Shown: positions 36,570-47,786, counted from the stretch's first letter. The stretch: 64,000 bases of DNA from Caulobacter ginsengisoli (GCF_030814835.1 NZ_JAUSVS010000003.1:62001-126000); one strand, 5' to 3'. The notes: generated by a model not told the origin, from the sequence alone. Made by a program: numbers and translations.

Positions 36570-37958
36570 GTGAACGCCCCCATCCGCAACTACGACATCG
36601 CCGAACTGCGCCGCCAGGACGTCGCCCACCATCTGCCCGCCCAGGCCGACCACAGGCTGATCGCCGAGATGGGCGGCAGCCGGATCATCACCCGGGCCGA
36701 GGGCTGCGTGATCCATGATGGGGACGGCAACGCCATCCTCGACGGCATGGCGGGGCTGTGGTGCGTCAACGTCGGCTACGGGCGCCAGGAACTGGCCCAA
36801 GCCGCCTACGACCAGATGCTGGAGCTGCCCTACTACAACACCTTCTTCAAGACCGCCTCGCCGCCGCCGATAGAGCTGGCGACCAAGGTGGCGGGGCTGA
36901 TGGGCGGCCATCTGAGCCACGTCTTCTTCAACAGCTCCGGCTCGGAAGCCAACGACACCATCTTCCGGCTGGTCCGCCACTACTGGAAGCTCAAGGGCCA
37001 GCCGAGCCGCAAGATCTTCATCGGCCGCTGGAACGGCTATCACGGCTCCACCGTCGCCGGGGTGAGCCTGGGCGGCATGAAGGCCATGCATGCCCAGGGC
37101 GACCTGCCGATCCCCGGCATCGAGCACGTCATGCAGCCTTATCTGTTCGGCGACGCGTTCGGCGAGGACCCGGCTAGATTCGCCGCCCGCGCCGCCCAGG
37201 CCATCGAGGACCGCATCCTCCAGGTCGGCCCCGAGAACGTCGCCGCCTTCATCGGCGAGCCGGTGCAGGGGGCCGGCGGGGTGATCATCCCGCCCGACGG
37301 CTACTGGCCGGCGGTCGAGGCCATCTGCCGCAAATACGGCATCCTGCTGATCTGCGACGAGGTGATCTGCGGTTTCGGGCGGCTGGGCCAATGGTTCGGC
37401 CACCAGCACTACGGGGTGAAGCCCGACCTGATCGCCATGGCCAAGGGGCTGTCCAGCGGCTACCTGCCGATCTCGGCCGTCGGCGTGGCCGATCACATCG
37501 TCGCCGAGCTGCGCGAGAAGGGCGGCGACTTCGTCCACGGCTACACCTACAGCGGCCACCCGACCTGCGCCGCCGTGGCCATCCGCAACCTCGAGATCAT
37601 GGAGCGCGAGAAGCTGGTCGAGCGCACCCGCGAGGATACCGGGCCCTATCTGGCCAAGGCCTTCGCCGACCGCCTGGCCGGCCATCCCCTGGTCGGCGAG
37701 GCCCGCTCGCTGGGCCTGCTGGGCGCCGTCGAGATCGTCGCCGAGAAGGGGACCAACAGGCGGTTCGGCGGCGAGGAGGGCAAGGCCGGGCCGGTCGTGC
37801 GCGACCTCTGCATCAAGAACGGCCTGATGGTTCGCGGCATCCGCGACACCATCGTCTGCTGCCCGCCGCTGATCATCAGCCATGCCCAGATCGACGAACT
37901 GGTCGATATCCTCAAGCGGTCGCTCGACGAGGCGATGCCGATTCTCAAGGCGCTTTGA
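36570..37958 (+). CDS. Class III aminotransferase, putrescine-pyruvate type
   Basis: A 462-aa PLP enzyme. The Schiff-base Lys is Lys292 ('MAKGLSSGYLP'); the PLP ring-stacking and phosphate motifs 'NSSGSEANDT' and 'LLICDEVICGFGR' are also clear. It matches the polyamine group (SpuC-like), which moves the amino group of putrescine to pyruvate to give 4-aminobutanal. The start is GTG (weak ribosome site GGAG nearby). 35 bp after potG, same operon. Other omega-amino acids cannot be excluded. Confidence 0.88.
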   Translation: MNAPIRNYDIAELRRQDVAHHLPAQADHRLIAEMGGSRIITRAEGCVIHDGDGNAILDGMAGLWCVNVGYGRQELAQAAYDQMLELPYYNTFFKTASPPPIELATKVAGLMGGHLSHVFFNSSGSEANDTIFRLVRHYWKLKGQPSRKIFIGRWNGYHGSTVAGVSLGGMKAMHAQGDLPIPGIEHVMQPYLFGDAFGEDPARFAARAAQAIEDRILQVGPENVAAFIGEPVQGAGGVIIPPDGYWPAVEAICRKYGILLICDEVICGFGRLGQWFGHQHYGVKPDLIAMAKGLSSGYLPISAVGVADHIVAELREKGGDFVHGYTYSGHPTCAAVAIRNLEIMEREKLVERTREDTGPYLAKAFADRLAGHPLVGEARSLGLLGAVEIVAEKGTNRRFGGEEGKAGPVVRDLCIKNGLMVRGIRDTIVCCPPLIISHAQIDELVDILKRSLDEAMPILKAL

Positions 37959-37960
37959 CC

Positions 37961-38998
37961 ATGCCGGAAGCCATCCTCGAACCCGACCTGCCGATCATCG
38001 ATCCGCACCACCACCTGTGGGATCGGCCCGCCGCCTTCATCGCCGGCCTGCCGCCGCCCAAACACGGCTTCGACCACCTGATCCGCAAAGTCCCCCGCTA
38101 CCTGCTCGACGAGCTGCTGGCGGATCTGAACAGCGGCCACAACGTCATCGGCACCGTCTACATGGAGTGCGGGGCCATGTACCGCGCCGGGGGCGAGGCC
38201 GCTTTCCGACCCGTCGGCGAGACCGAGTTCGTCAACGGCGTCGCCGCCATGACCGCCAGCGGCCTCTACGGCCCGGTGCGGGCCTGCGCCGGCATCGTCG
38301 GCCATGTCGACCTGACCATCGGCGCCAAGGCCCGCGAGGTGCTGGAGGCCCACATCGCCGCCGGCGGCGGCCGGTTCCGGGGCATCCGCCAGAGCGCCTC
38401 GTTCGACAGCGATCCGGACGTGCTGGGCCCGCTGGCCCGCCAGAACGAGGGCCTCTATCGCTGGGGCGCGTTCCGCGAGGGCTTCGCCCAACTGGCGCCG
38501 CTGGGCCTCTCGTTCGACGCCTGGCTGCTCGAACCGCAGCTCCCCGAACTGCTCAGCCTGGCCAAGGCCTTCCCGGGCACCCAGATCGTGCTGGACCATG
38601 TCGGCACCCCGTTGGGCATCGGCCGCTATGCCGGCCAGCGCGACGAGCGCTTCGCCGCCTGGACCCGCTGCATCCAGGACCTGGCGGCCCTGCCCAACGT
38701 GGCGGTCAAGGTCGGCGGCCTGGCCATGGTCTTCCCGGGCTTCCCCAGCTTCATGTCCGACCCGCCGGCCCAGTCCGAACAGCTGGCCGAGGAGTGGCTG
38801 CCCTATGTCGAGATCTGCCTGAAGGCCTTCGGCGTCGACCGCTGCATGTTCGAGAGCAACTTCCCGGTCGACAGCGGCAGCTGCGACTACGCCACCCTGT
38901 GGAACGCCTTCAAGCGGGTGGCGGCGGGCTATTCCGCCGACGAGAAGGCGGCGCTGTTCGCGGGGACGGCGCGGAAGATTTACCGGCTGGACATCTAG
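37961..38998 (+). CDS. Amidohydrolase 2-family protein in the polyamine operon
   Basis: A 345-aa TIM-barrel metal hydrolase of the amidohydrolase 2 (TIM-barrel fold hydrolase) group. The first metal motif is 'IIDPHHHLWD' near the N-terminus; later 'IVLDHVG' and 'CMFESNFPVD' match the group. It follows the aminotransferase by 2 bp and ends the operon. Related enzymes cut lactones or decarboxylate acids; its role in polyamine breakdown is not known, possibly opening a cyclic or gamma-glutamyl product. Confidence 0.85.
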   Translation: MPEAILEPDLPIIDPHHHLWDRPAAFIAGLPPPKHGFDHLIRKVPRYLLDELLADLNSGHNVIGTVYMECGAMYRAGGEAAFRPVGETEFVNGVAAMTASGLYGPVRACAGIVGHVDLTIGAKAREVLEAHIAAGGGRFRGIRQSASFDSDPDVLGPLARQNEGLYRWGAFREGFAQLAPLGLSFDAWLLEPQLPELLSLAKAFPGTQIVLDHVGTPLGIGRYAGQRDERFAAWTRCIQDLAALPNVAVKVGGLAMVFPGFPSFMSDPPAQSEQLAEEWLPYVEICLKAFGVDRCMFESNFPVDSGSCDYATLWNAFKRVAAGYSADEKAALFAGTARKIYRLDI

Positions 38999-39021
38999 CC
39001 ACCACCCATCCTACCCCTCCA

Positions 39022-39163
39022 CCGTCATCCTAGGCCTTGTGCCTAGGATCCCGCCGTCCGTCGCACGGGCGCTGGGCCGTGGGGCGGCAACGGTTCGGCT
39101 TTATTTTCAACGGTTTGGAGCGGGCTGAACGCGGGATCCTAGGCACAAGGCCTAGGATGACGG
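39022..39163. repeat. Palindromic repeat element (142 bp, paired 33-bp inverted arms)
   Basis: Arms 39022-39054 and 39131-39163 are exact reverse complements (33 bp), and each arm holds its own inner hairpin, CCTAGGC...GCCTAGG. The core between the arms has no frame. The same element, with G/C for A/T in the hairpin on both sides, is at 55383-55523. It lies between two converging genes. Confidence 0.88.
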
Positions 39164-39185
39164 GTTGGGTTGGATTGAGGCTGAG

Positions 39186-40445
39186 CTACAACCGGTCCCG
39201 CAACGCATACCAGCTCATCCCCGCTGCCAGAGCCGGCCAGCGTAGCCATTTGCCCCCCGGAAACGCCGGGGTCGGCAGGCGCTTGAGCGGCTCAAGCAGG
39301 GCCGCCTCGCCCAGCGCCGCCTGGGCCAGCAGCCTGCCGAAATATGGAGCCAGCATCACGCCCTGGCCGGAATACCCTGCCGCCGCAAGCACGCCCGGCA
39401 TCGGCCCACCGACGTAGGGCAGGCGGGTGGTCGTCACGCCCAGCGTCCCGCCCCAGGCATGGGTGATCGCCGCGCTCGCCAGCTGCGGATAGGTCCCCAG
39501 CATGTGGCGGCGCACGAAGCCGGCGATGTCGGCGGGGAAGCGGGGCGTGTAGGTCTCGCCGCCGCCGAACAGCAACCGCCCGTCCGGGGTCTTGCGCCAG
39601 TAGCGGATGACGAAGCGGCTGTCGGCGGCGGCCATGTCGCTGGGCAGGATGGTCGGGTCGTCCAGCGGCTCGGTGACCGCGATGAAGTTGTTGATCGGCA
39701 TGACCCGCGTCTCCAGCGCCGGGACCAGGCCGTCCAGATAGCCGTCGCCGGTCAGGATCATCCGTTCGCACTCGACCGACCCGTGGGCCGTTCGCACCCG
39801 GCCGGGTTCGAGGCCCGTGACCCGGCTCCGTTCGTGGATAGTCGCCCCCGCCGCCTCGGCCAGCCGGGCCATGCCCAGCGCCAGCTTCAGCGGATGCAGG
39901 TGCCCGCCGCCGTGGTCGATCAGGCCGCCGAAGTAACGGTCCGTGCCCAGCAGGTGAGTCATCCGCTCCCGGTCGACGACTTCCAGCAGCGGATAGTCGT
40001 AGCGCTCGGCCAGCAGGTCGGCGTAGGCGGCCTCGTGCTCGGCGCCGACCAGGCGGTGGCGGGCCTGGATCAGGCCGGGGCGCCAATCGCAGTCGATCTC
40101 GCCGATCAGGCTGTGGAGGTTGGCGCGAGCTTCCTCGGCCAGCGTCCACAAGCGGCGGGCGTCTTCGGCTCCGACCACCCGCTCCAGCCAATCCTGCTCG
40201 CGCCGCTGGCCGGGGTGAACCTGGCCGCCGTTACGGCCCGTGCCGCCGGAGCCGACGGTGGCCTCCTCCACCACCACCACCTTCGCCCCGCGCCGGGCCA
40301 GTTCCAGCGCCGCGCCCAGGCCCGTGAACCCGGCGCCGACCACGCAGACGTCGGCCTGGACCTCGCTCTTCAGCGCCGGTCGCGTCTCTGGCAGGTCGGC
40401 GGTGGCAGCGTACCAGGACCCCGCCGGATGGCCGGTGTTTCTCAT
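39186..40445 (-). CDS. FAD-dependent oxidoreductase, PuuB-like (gamma-glutamylputrescine oxidase type)
   Basis: A 419-aa DAO-family flavoenzyme. The N-terminal nucleotide-binding motif 'VCVVGAGFTGLGAALELARRG' (read as VVGAGFTGLGAA, about residues 31-51) and the DAO mark 'GSGGTGRNGGQVHPGQ', typical of PuuB-like members, are present, as is the C-terminal 'YSGQGVMLAPYFGRLLA' FAD contact. In the Puu pathway this enzyme oxidises gamma-glutamylputrescine to the aldehyde, with H2O2 as product. Convergent with the amidohydrolase; the same-strand synthetase lies upstream, separated by a repeat element. Confidence 0.88.
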   Translation of the reverse strand: MRNTGHPAGSWYAATADLPETRPALKSEVQADVCVVGAGFTGLGAALELARRGAKVVVVEEATVGSGGTGRNGGQVHPGQRREQDWLERVVGAEDARRLWTLAEEARANLHSLIGEIDCDWRPGLIQARHRLVGAEHEAAYADLLAERYDYPLLEVVDRERMTHLLGTDRYFGGLIDHGGGHLHPLKLALGMARLAEAAGATIHERSRVTGLEPGRVRTAHGSVECERMILTGDGYLDGLVPALETRVMPINNFIAVTEPLDDPTILPSDMAAADSRFVIRYWRKTPDGRLLFGGGETYTPRFPADIAGFVRRHMLGTYPQLASAAITHAWGGTLGVTTTRLPYVGGPMPGVLAAAGYSGQGVMLAPYFGRLLAQAALGEAALLEPLKRLPTPAFPGGKWLRWPALAAGMSWYALRDRL

Positions 40446-40485
40446 CGATGCCGGATAAGCGCGGACGGCGCTCCATCCCCTTCAG

Positions 40486-40652
40486 AACCCTTCCTCCTCG
40501 ATGGAGGAAGGGCAGGGTTGGTGGTGTGCGCTCGGAGCCTGGGCGACTGGCTCAGGGTGGCGACCACGCCTCCCCGCGTGCTTCCGGAAACGCACTGCCA
40601 CCACCACCATCCCCGCCCTTCCTCCATCGAGGAGGAAGGGAGACCGTGGTGG
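40486..40652. repeat. Inverted-repeat element with palindromic arms
   Basis: The 25-bp near-palindrome at 40488-40512 is repeated in inverted form at 40616-40640, and flanking bases continue the match to about 45 bp each. The roughly 165-bp whole fills most of the 234-bp gap between the synthetase and oxidase genes. Both arms also read CCTCC-GGAGG internally. No coding sequence. Confidence 0.8.
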
Positions 40653-40679
40653 GGCTTGGCCGTCCGCCTCGCCATCCGA

Positions 40680-42080
40680 CTACACGTTCAGCAGCAGGAA
40701 CTCGCGCTCCCAGGGGCTGATGGTGCGCATGAAGGTCTCGTACTCGACCTCCTTGACCCGGCTGTAGGCGCTGACGAAGGCGGGGCCCAGGATGTCGACC
40801 ATCTCGCCGCAGGTCTCGAACAGGGTCAGGGATTCGGTCAGGCCCCGGGGCAGGTCGAAGCCCAGCAGGTTGGCGTCGGTCTGCACCGGGTCGGTGGGCT
40901 TGAGCCCCTGGACCATGCCCAGATAGCCGGCGGCGAGGCTTGCGGCGATGGCGAGGTAGGGGTTGGCGTCGGAGGAGGGGATGCGGTTCTCGACCCGCCG
41001 GTTGGCCGCATCGGAGGGTGGCACCCGCAGGCCCGCCGTGCGGTTGTCATAGCCCCAGCGGGTGTTGATCGGCGCGCCCGAGTCCCGCGAGAGGCGCCGG
41101 TAGGAATTCACGTAAGGGGCCAGGATGGCCATGATCGCCGGCAGGTATTTCTGCTGGCCGGCGATGAAGGCGAAGAACAGCGCTGTCGGCTCGCCGGTCT
41201 CGTCCGAGAACAGGTTGGCCTTGGTCTCGCGGTTCAGGATCGACTGGTGGATGTGCATGGCCGAGCCGGGCTCATTGGCCATCGGCTTGGCCATGAAGGT
41301 GGCGTAGATGTCGTGCTCCATCGCCGCCTCGCGGATGGTGCGCTTGAACATGAAGACCTGGTCGGCCAGCTCCAGGGCGTCGCCGTGGCGCAGGTTGATC
41401 TCCATCTGGGCGACGCCGCTCTCATGGATCAGGGTGTCGATTTCCAGCCCCTGGCGCTCACTGTATTCGTACATGTCCTCGAACAGGGCATCGAACTCGT
41501 TGACCGCCGCGATGGAATAGCCCTGCCGCCCCGTCTCCGGCCGACCCGAGCGGCCGATCGGGGGTTTGAGCGGATAGTCTGGATCGATGTTCTTCTCGAC
41601 GATGTAGAACTCCATCTCCGGCGCCACGCAGGGGGCCCAGCCCTGGGCATGGTAGAGGGCCAGCACCCGGCGCAGCACCTGGCGCGGGCTTTCCTCGACG
41701 GGCCGGCCGCCGGGATGGAAGGCGTCATGGATGACCTGGGCGGTCGGGTCCTGGGCCCAGGGCACCACGGCCAGCGTGGCGAAGTCGGGGGTCAGGAAGA
41801 TGTCGGTGTCGGACTGCACCGTGCCGACCAGGTCCTCCAGGTCGGGATATTCCCCGGTTATGGTCTGGTAGAAGACCGCCAGCGGCAGGTTCATCGTGGT
41901 GCTGTCGAGGAACTTGCGCACCGGCATGATCTTGCCGCGCGCCACCCCGGCCAGGTCGGGGACCACGCATTCGATCTCTTCGATGTTCTGACGGGCGAAC
42001 CACTCGGTGGCTTCGGCCATCGAGGCGACGCCGCGGGCGGCGCTGGGCGAGGTGAGCCTCGCTTTGGCTTTGGGTTTCAT
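40680..42080 (-). CDS. Second glutamine synthetase-like gamma-glutamylpolyamine synthetase
   Basis: A 466-aa paralogue of the gene at 31135. Core blocks: 'APEMEFYIVEKN' (metal Glu), 'SAMHIHQSIL' (His), 'NSYRRLSRDS', and 'GLRVPPSDAANRRVENR'. The 'SSDANPYLAIAASLAAGYLG' end is typical. Residue choices differ widely from the first copy, which suggests another amine substrate. ATG 42080 is preferred over 42143 because the latter would place the operator inside the gene; no strong ribosome site is visible. Probably co-regulated with the oxidase downstream. Confidence 0.87.
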   Translation of the reverse strand: MKPKAKARLTSPSAARGVASMAEATEWFARQNIEEIECVVPDLAGVARGKIMPVRKFLDSTTMNLPLAVFYQTITGEYPDLEDLVGTVQSDTDIFLTPDFATLAVVPWAQDPTAQVIHDAFHPGGRPVEESPRQVLRRVLALYHAQGWAPCVAPEMEFYIVEKNIDPDYPLKPPIGRSGRPETGRQGYSIAAVNEFDALFEDMYEYSERQGLEIDTLIHESGVAQMEINLRHGDALELADQVFMFKRTIREAAMEHDIYATFMAKPMANEPGSAMHIHQSILNRETKANLFSDETGEPTALFFAFIAGQQKYLPAIMAILAPYVNSYRRLSRDSGAPINTRWGYDNRTAGLRVPPSDAANRRVENRIPSSDANPYLAIAASLAAGYLGMVQGLKPTDPVQTDANLLGFDLPRGLTESLTLFETCGEMVDILGPAFVSAYSRVKEVEYETFMRTISPWEREFLLLNV

Positions 42081-42134
42081 GACACGGCTGTCGTTGAGGT
42101 TTGCCAGCCTAACCCGGGCCGCGACGGCGGGCAA

Positions 42135-42144
42135 TGTGATCACA
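42135..42144. promoter_or_regulatory. TGTGATCACA operator, second synthetase copy
   Basis: Third copy of the palindrome, 55-64 bases before ATG 42080, reading towards the second synthetase gene. It supports a common regulator for both synthetases and the porin. Confidence 0.65.
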
Positions 42145-42145
42145 A

Positions 42146-42166
42146 TCCGCCCCCGCCGGGGGCGGA
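42146..42166. other. GC hairpin beside the operator
   Basis: A perfect 9-bp stem (42146-42154 with 42158-42166) and 3-nt loop touch the operator on its pirin side. It may be part of a promoter structure or an end of the transcript from the pirin side. Confidence 0.35.
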
Positions 42167-42174
42167 ATATAGGG

Positions 42175-42207
42175 GCGCCGCCGAGGCTGGGGCAGCCTCG
42201 GCGGCGC
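42175..42207 (-). terminator. Hairpin after the pirin gene
   Basis: A perfect 14-bp stem (42175-42188 with 42194-42207) and a 5-nt loop lie about 60 bp after the pirin stop. It would insulate the synthetase promoter from pirin transcription. There is no good U-run, so it may work with Rho or the second hairpin. Confidence 0.5.
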
Positions 42208-42265
42208 TTAATCGTCCTTCCCGCGAGGCCAGGCCCTCAAGGGCAGCCCGGCCTCAGGACGAACT

Positions 42266-42964
42266 CTAGGCGGCGTCGACCAGGACGAGTTCGGCGTCCT
42301 CGATCGCGGTGATGGTGATGGTCTTCAGGTCGGTGATCGCCGCGCCGTCGCGGGCCGCCAGCCTGACGCCATTGACTTCGACGCTCCCCAGGGCCGGCAC
42401 CAGATAGGCGTGGCGGCTGGGGTCGAGCGGATAGTCCAGGCTCTCGCCGGCCTTCAGGGTGGCGCCCAGGACGCGGGCGTCGGTGCGGATCGGCAGGGCG
42501 TCGTTGTCGTTGTCGAAGCCGCTGGCCAGCGTCACGAACTTCCCGGACCGATCGCCCTTGGGAAAGGGTTTCGCGCCCCAGCTGGGCGCGCCGCCGAACC
42601 GGTTGGGCTCGATCCAGATCTGGAACAGCGTGGTCGCCTCCGGCTCGAGGTTGTACTCGGCGTGGCGGATGCCCGAGCCGGCGCTCATCACCTGCACGTC
42701 GCCCGCCTCGGTGCGGCCCTTGTTGCCCAGGCTGTCCTGGTGGGTGATCGCGCCCTTCCGGACATAGGTGATGATCTCCATGTCGGCGTGCGGATGCGGC
42801 GGGAAGCCGGAATTGGCGGCGATCTCGTCGTCGTTCCAGACGCGCAGCGCGCCCCAGCCCATCCGCTGGGGATCGCGGTAGCTGGAGAAGGAGAAGTGGT
42901 GCTTGGCCTTCAGCCAGCCGTGGTCGGCGCCGCCGAGGCTCTCAAAGGATCGAACTTCGATCAT
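42266..42964 (-). CDS. Pirin-family protein
   Basis: A 232-aa bicupin. The metal-binding set 'PPHPHADMEIITYV' with His residues about 57-59 and the later 'SGIRHAEYN' His/Glu are intact, as in metal-binding pirins. Some pirins have quercetin dioxygenase activity; others work as redox sensors. It is divergent from a LysR regulator, the usual set-up for a regulator and its target. Confidence 0.92.
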   Translation of the reverse strand: MIEVRSFESLGGADHGWLKAKHHFSFSSYRDPQRMGWGALRVWNDDEIAANSGFPPHPHADMEIITYVRKGAITHQDSLGNKGRTEAGDVQVMSAGSGIRHAEYNLEPEATTLFQIWIEPNRFGGAPSWGAKPFPKGDRSGKFVTLASGFDNDNDALPIRTDARVLGATLKAGESLDYPLDPSRHAYLVPALGSVEVNGVRLAARDGAAITDLKTITITAIEDAELVLVDAA

Positions 42965-43043
42965 CTGTCAGGTTTCCTTGCGTCGGCCATCCGACGCGCT
43001 CTTGTCGAAAGCCAAGATAGGGATGAAGATCGACGAAGAAATA

Positions 43044-43067
43044 GAAACAAACGAAACTCATTGTTTC
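43044..43067. promoter_or_regulatory. Inverted repeat in the pirin-lysR promoter
   Basis: GAAACAA at 43044-43050 is the exact inverse of TTGTTTC at 43061-43067, with a 10-nt spacer. It ends four bases before the LysR ATG, so it may be the regulator's own operator, or an extended promoter. LysR sites often have such dyads. Confidence 0.45.
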
Positions 43068-43071
43068 CAAA

Positions 43072-43970
43072 ATGGCGCGCCTACCCGATCTCGAAGGCTT
43101 GGCGATCTTCGCCCGCGTGGTGGAGCTGCGCTCCTTTGCCGGGGCGGCGGAGGACCTGAAGCTCTCCAAGGCGACGGTCTCCAAGGCCGTCACCCGGCTG
43201 GAAACACGGCTGGGGGCCCGGCTGTTCAACCGCTCCTCGCGGCGGCTGGCCCTGACCGACGCCGGCCGCACCCTGGCCGAGCGCGCCGCCCAGCTGCTGC
43301 ACGACGCCGAGCATCTTGAAGCCGAGGCCATGGAGGGGGCCGCCGCCCCGCGCGGGCAGGTGCGGCTGGCCGCGCCGATGTCGTTCGGGTTGATCGAGTT
43401 GGCCCCGCTGCTGCCCGACTTCTTCGCCGCCTATCCGCAGGTCTCGATCGACCTGCACCTGTCGGACGCCACCGTCGACCTGATCGGCGAGGGTTTCGAC
43501 CTGGCCCTGCGCATCGCCGTCCTGCCGGACTCGGCCCTGGTCGCCCGGCGGCTCTGCGCGGTCGAGCGGCATGTGGTGGGGGCGCCGGCCTATCTGGACC
43601 GCCACGGCCGGCCGACCCATCCGGCCCACCTCGCCGACCATGCCTGCCTGGGCTACGCCTACCTACCCAGCCCCGAGACCTGGCGGTTCGTCAACGCGGC
43701 GGGGGAGGAGGCCTGGGTTCGCCCCTCGGGTCCGCTGCGCGCCAACAACGCCGACGTCATGCTGCCGGCCCTGCTGTCTGGCCTGGGCCTGGCCCTGCAG
43801 CCGGACTTCGTCGTCCGTGACGCCCTGGCCGACGGCCGGCTGGAGGTGGTCATGCCGAACTGGCGCGCGCCGCCAGCCGCCCTGCACCTGGTCATGCCGC
43901 CGGGTGGCCCCAGGCCGAAGCGGGTGGAGGTGCTGGCGGAATTCCTGGCCGAACGACTGTCGCGGCGGCG

Positions 43971-43974
<4 letters not shown>
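43072..43974 (+). CDS. LysR-family transcriptional regulator
   Basis: A 300-aa regulator. N-terminal winged helix-turn-helix (about residues 1-60, 'FARVVELRSFAGAAEDLKLSKATVSKAVTRLE' in parts) and a periplasmic-binding-like effector domain with 'GEGFDLALRI' and 'HLADHACLGY', matching the group related to DmlR/PecT-like regulators. It starts with ATG 43072 and has no visible ribosome-binding site, so it could be leaderless. It probably controls pirin. Its stop TAG shares bases with the kinase stop (TTAG). Confidence 0.92.
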
Positions 43975-46520
<2,546 letters not shown>

Positions 46521-46705
46521 TCATCGGTTGGCGGAAGGTCGCGTACTCTAAACCGCCACCGGTAAACCCAAGCTTGAGATGGGCTCGTTTGATCTCGTGC
46601 CGCTGGGTCACGATTGCGCGGGCCGGTCAGGGGCCTACAAACATGGGATCAAGCCGCCGCCCCATCTTCGCAAGGGGTGGGGCCGCCAGCAGGGAGAGCC
46701 TCCAC

Positions 46706-47509
46706 ATGAATTCCGCGCTCAAGGACCAGGTTCTGGCCGGCAAGACCGTCTTCGTCGCCGGGGGCTCCAGCGGCATCAACCTGGGCATCGCCCAGCACTT
46801 CGCCCGGGCCGGGGCGAAACTGGCCCTGATCAGCCGCAGCGAGGACAAGATCGCCGCCGCCGCCAAGACCATCACCGACGAGGGCTTCGAGGCCATCGGC
46901 ATGGCCGCCGACGTGCGCGACTACGCCGCCGTCGAAGGCGCGCTCAGGCAGGCCCATGACCGGTTCGGGGACATCGACGTGGTGATCTCCGGGGCCGCCG
47001 GCAACTTCGTGGCCCCCGCGCTAGGGATGAGCGCCAACGGCTTCAAGACCGTGGTCGATATCGACCTGATCGGCACCTTCAACGTGCTGCGGGCCAGCTA
47101 CCAGTTCCTGCGCCGGCCGGGCGCCTCGCTGATCTCGATCACGGCGGGGCAGGCGGTGCGGCCGGCCCTGTTCCAGGCCCATGTCTGCGCCGCCAAGGCC
47201 GGGATCAACATGCTGACCAAGTGCCTGGCCATGGAGTGGGGCCCCTCCGGCGTGCGGGTCAACGCCATCTCGCCCGGCCCGATCGCCGAGACCGAGGGCA
47301 TGGCCCGCCTGGCCCCTTCGCCCGAGGCCGAAGCCCGCATCAAGGCCCGCATCGCCCTGCGCGACTACGGGACCAAGACCGACATTGCTGAAGCCGCCGC
47401 GTACCTGGCCAGCGACAGCGCCCGCTACATCACCGGGACCATCCTCAATGTCGACGGCGGCTCGGAGCTGGGCGACGCCGGCGGGGACGCCTTGGGGCCG
47501 TTCAGCTAG
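46706..47509 (+). CDS. SDR-family oxidoreductase, DECR-like
   Basis: A 267-aa Rossmann enzyme. NAD(P)-binding motif 'VFVAGGSSGINLGIA' and 'GNFVAPA' are seen. The usual YxxxK is replaced by 'AHVCAAKAGINML', keeping Lys without Tyr, and 'SITAG' holds the Ser. This exchange is typical of the 2,4-dienoyl-CoA reductase-like group, supported by 'AMEWGPSGVRVN..SPGPI..TEGMARLAP'. ATG 46706 follows AGGGAGAG. Alone in its direction; substrate likely an unsaturated acyl-CoA. Confidence 0.87.
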   Translation: MNSALKDQVLAGKTVFVAGGSSGINLGIAQHFARAGAKLALISRSEDKIAAAAKTITDEGFEAIGMAADVRDYAAVEGALRQAHDRFGDIDVVISGAAGNFVAPALGMSANGFKTVVDIDLIGTFNVLRASYQFLRRPGASLISITAGQAVRPALFQAHVCAAKAGINMLTKCLAMEWGPSGVRVNAISPGPIAETEGMARLAPSPEAEARIKARIALRDYGTKTDIAEAAAYLASDSARYITGTILNVDGGSELGDAGGDALGPFS

Positions 47510-47573
47510 GTCGCGCATCCTGCGAACCCGTGTCGCAGCGACAGGAATGCTCTGGTCTGGCTAAATCGCGGCC

Positions 47574-47786
47574 ATGCCTTCCGCTCTGCAAATCCTGTTT
47601 TCGGCTCGCCTGCTGTCTGCCGGCGCGGTCGTTCTCGTCGCCATGCTGGTCGGGGCCGAAGCCGCCCGCGGCATGAACCTGGTCCAGTGGCTGGGCGGGC
47701 TGACCGCCGTGTCAGCCGCCGTTTCCTGGGCCGTCATCGAGCGGGCCTGGCCCAAGAAGGCCAGCGTCCAGGTCCGCCAGGACTAG
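47574..47786 (+). CDS. Small two-helix membrane protein
   Basis: A 70-aa protein with two hydrophobic segments (about residues 11-29 and 37-57) and a Lys/Arg-rich tail. I know no family for it. ATG 47574 has no strong ribosome site, and the frame has good codon use. Converges with the amidohydrolase gene. Confidence 0.5.
   Translation: MPSALQILFSARLLSAGAVVLVAMLVGAEAARGMNLVQWLGGLTAVSAAVSWAVIERAWPKKASVQVRQD

Noticed and set aside
39459..42269. 936-aa frame antisense to the polyamine oxidase and synthetase genes
   Set aside because: It spans two clear genes and a repeat element on the other strand, so it is a chance frame.
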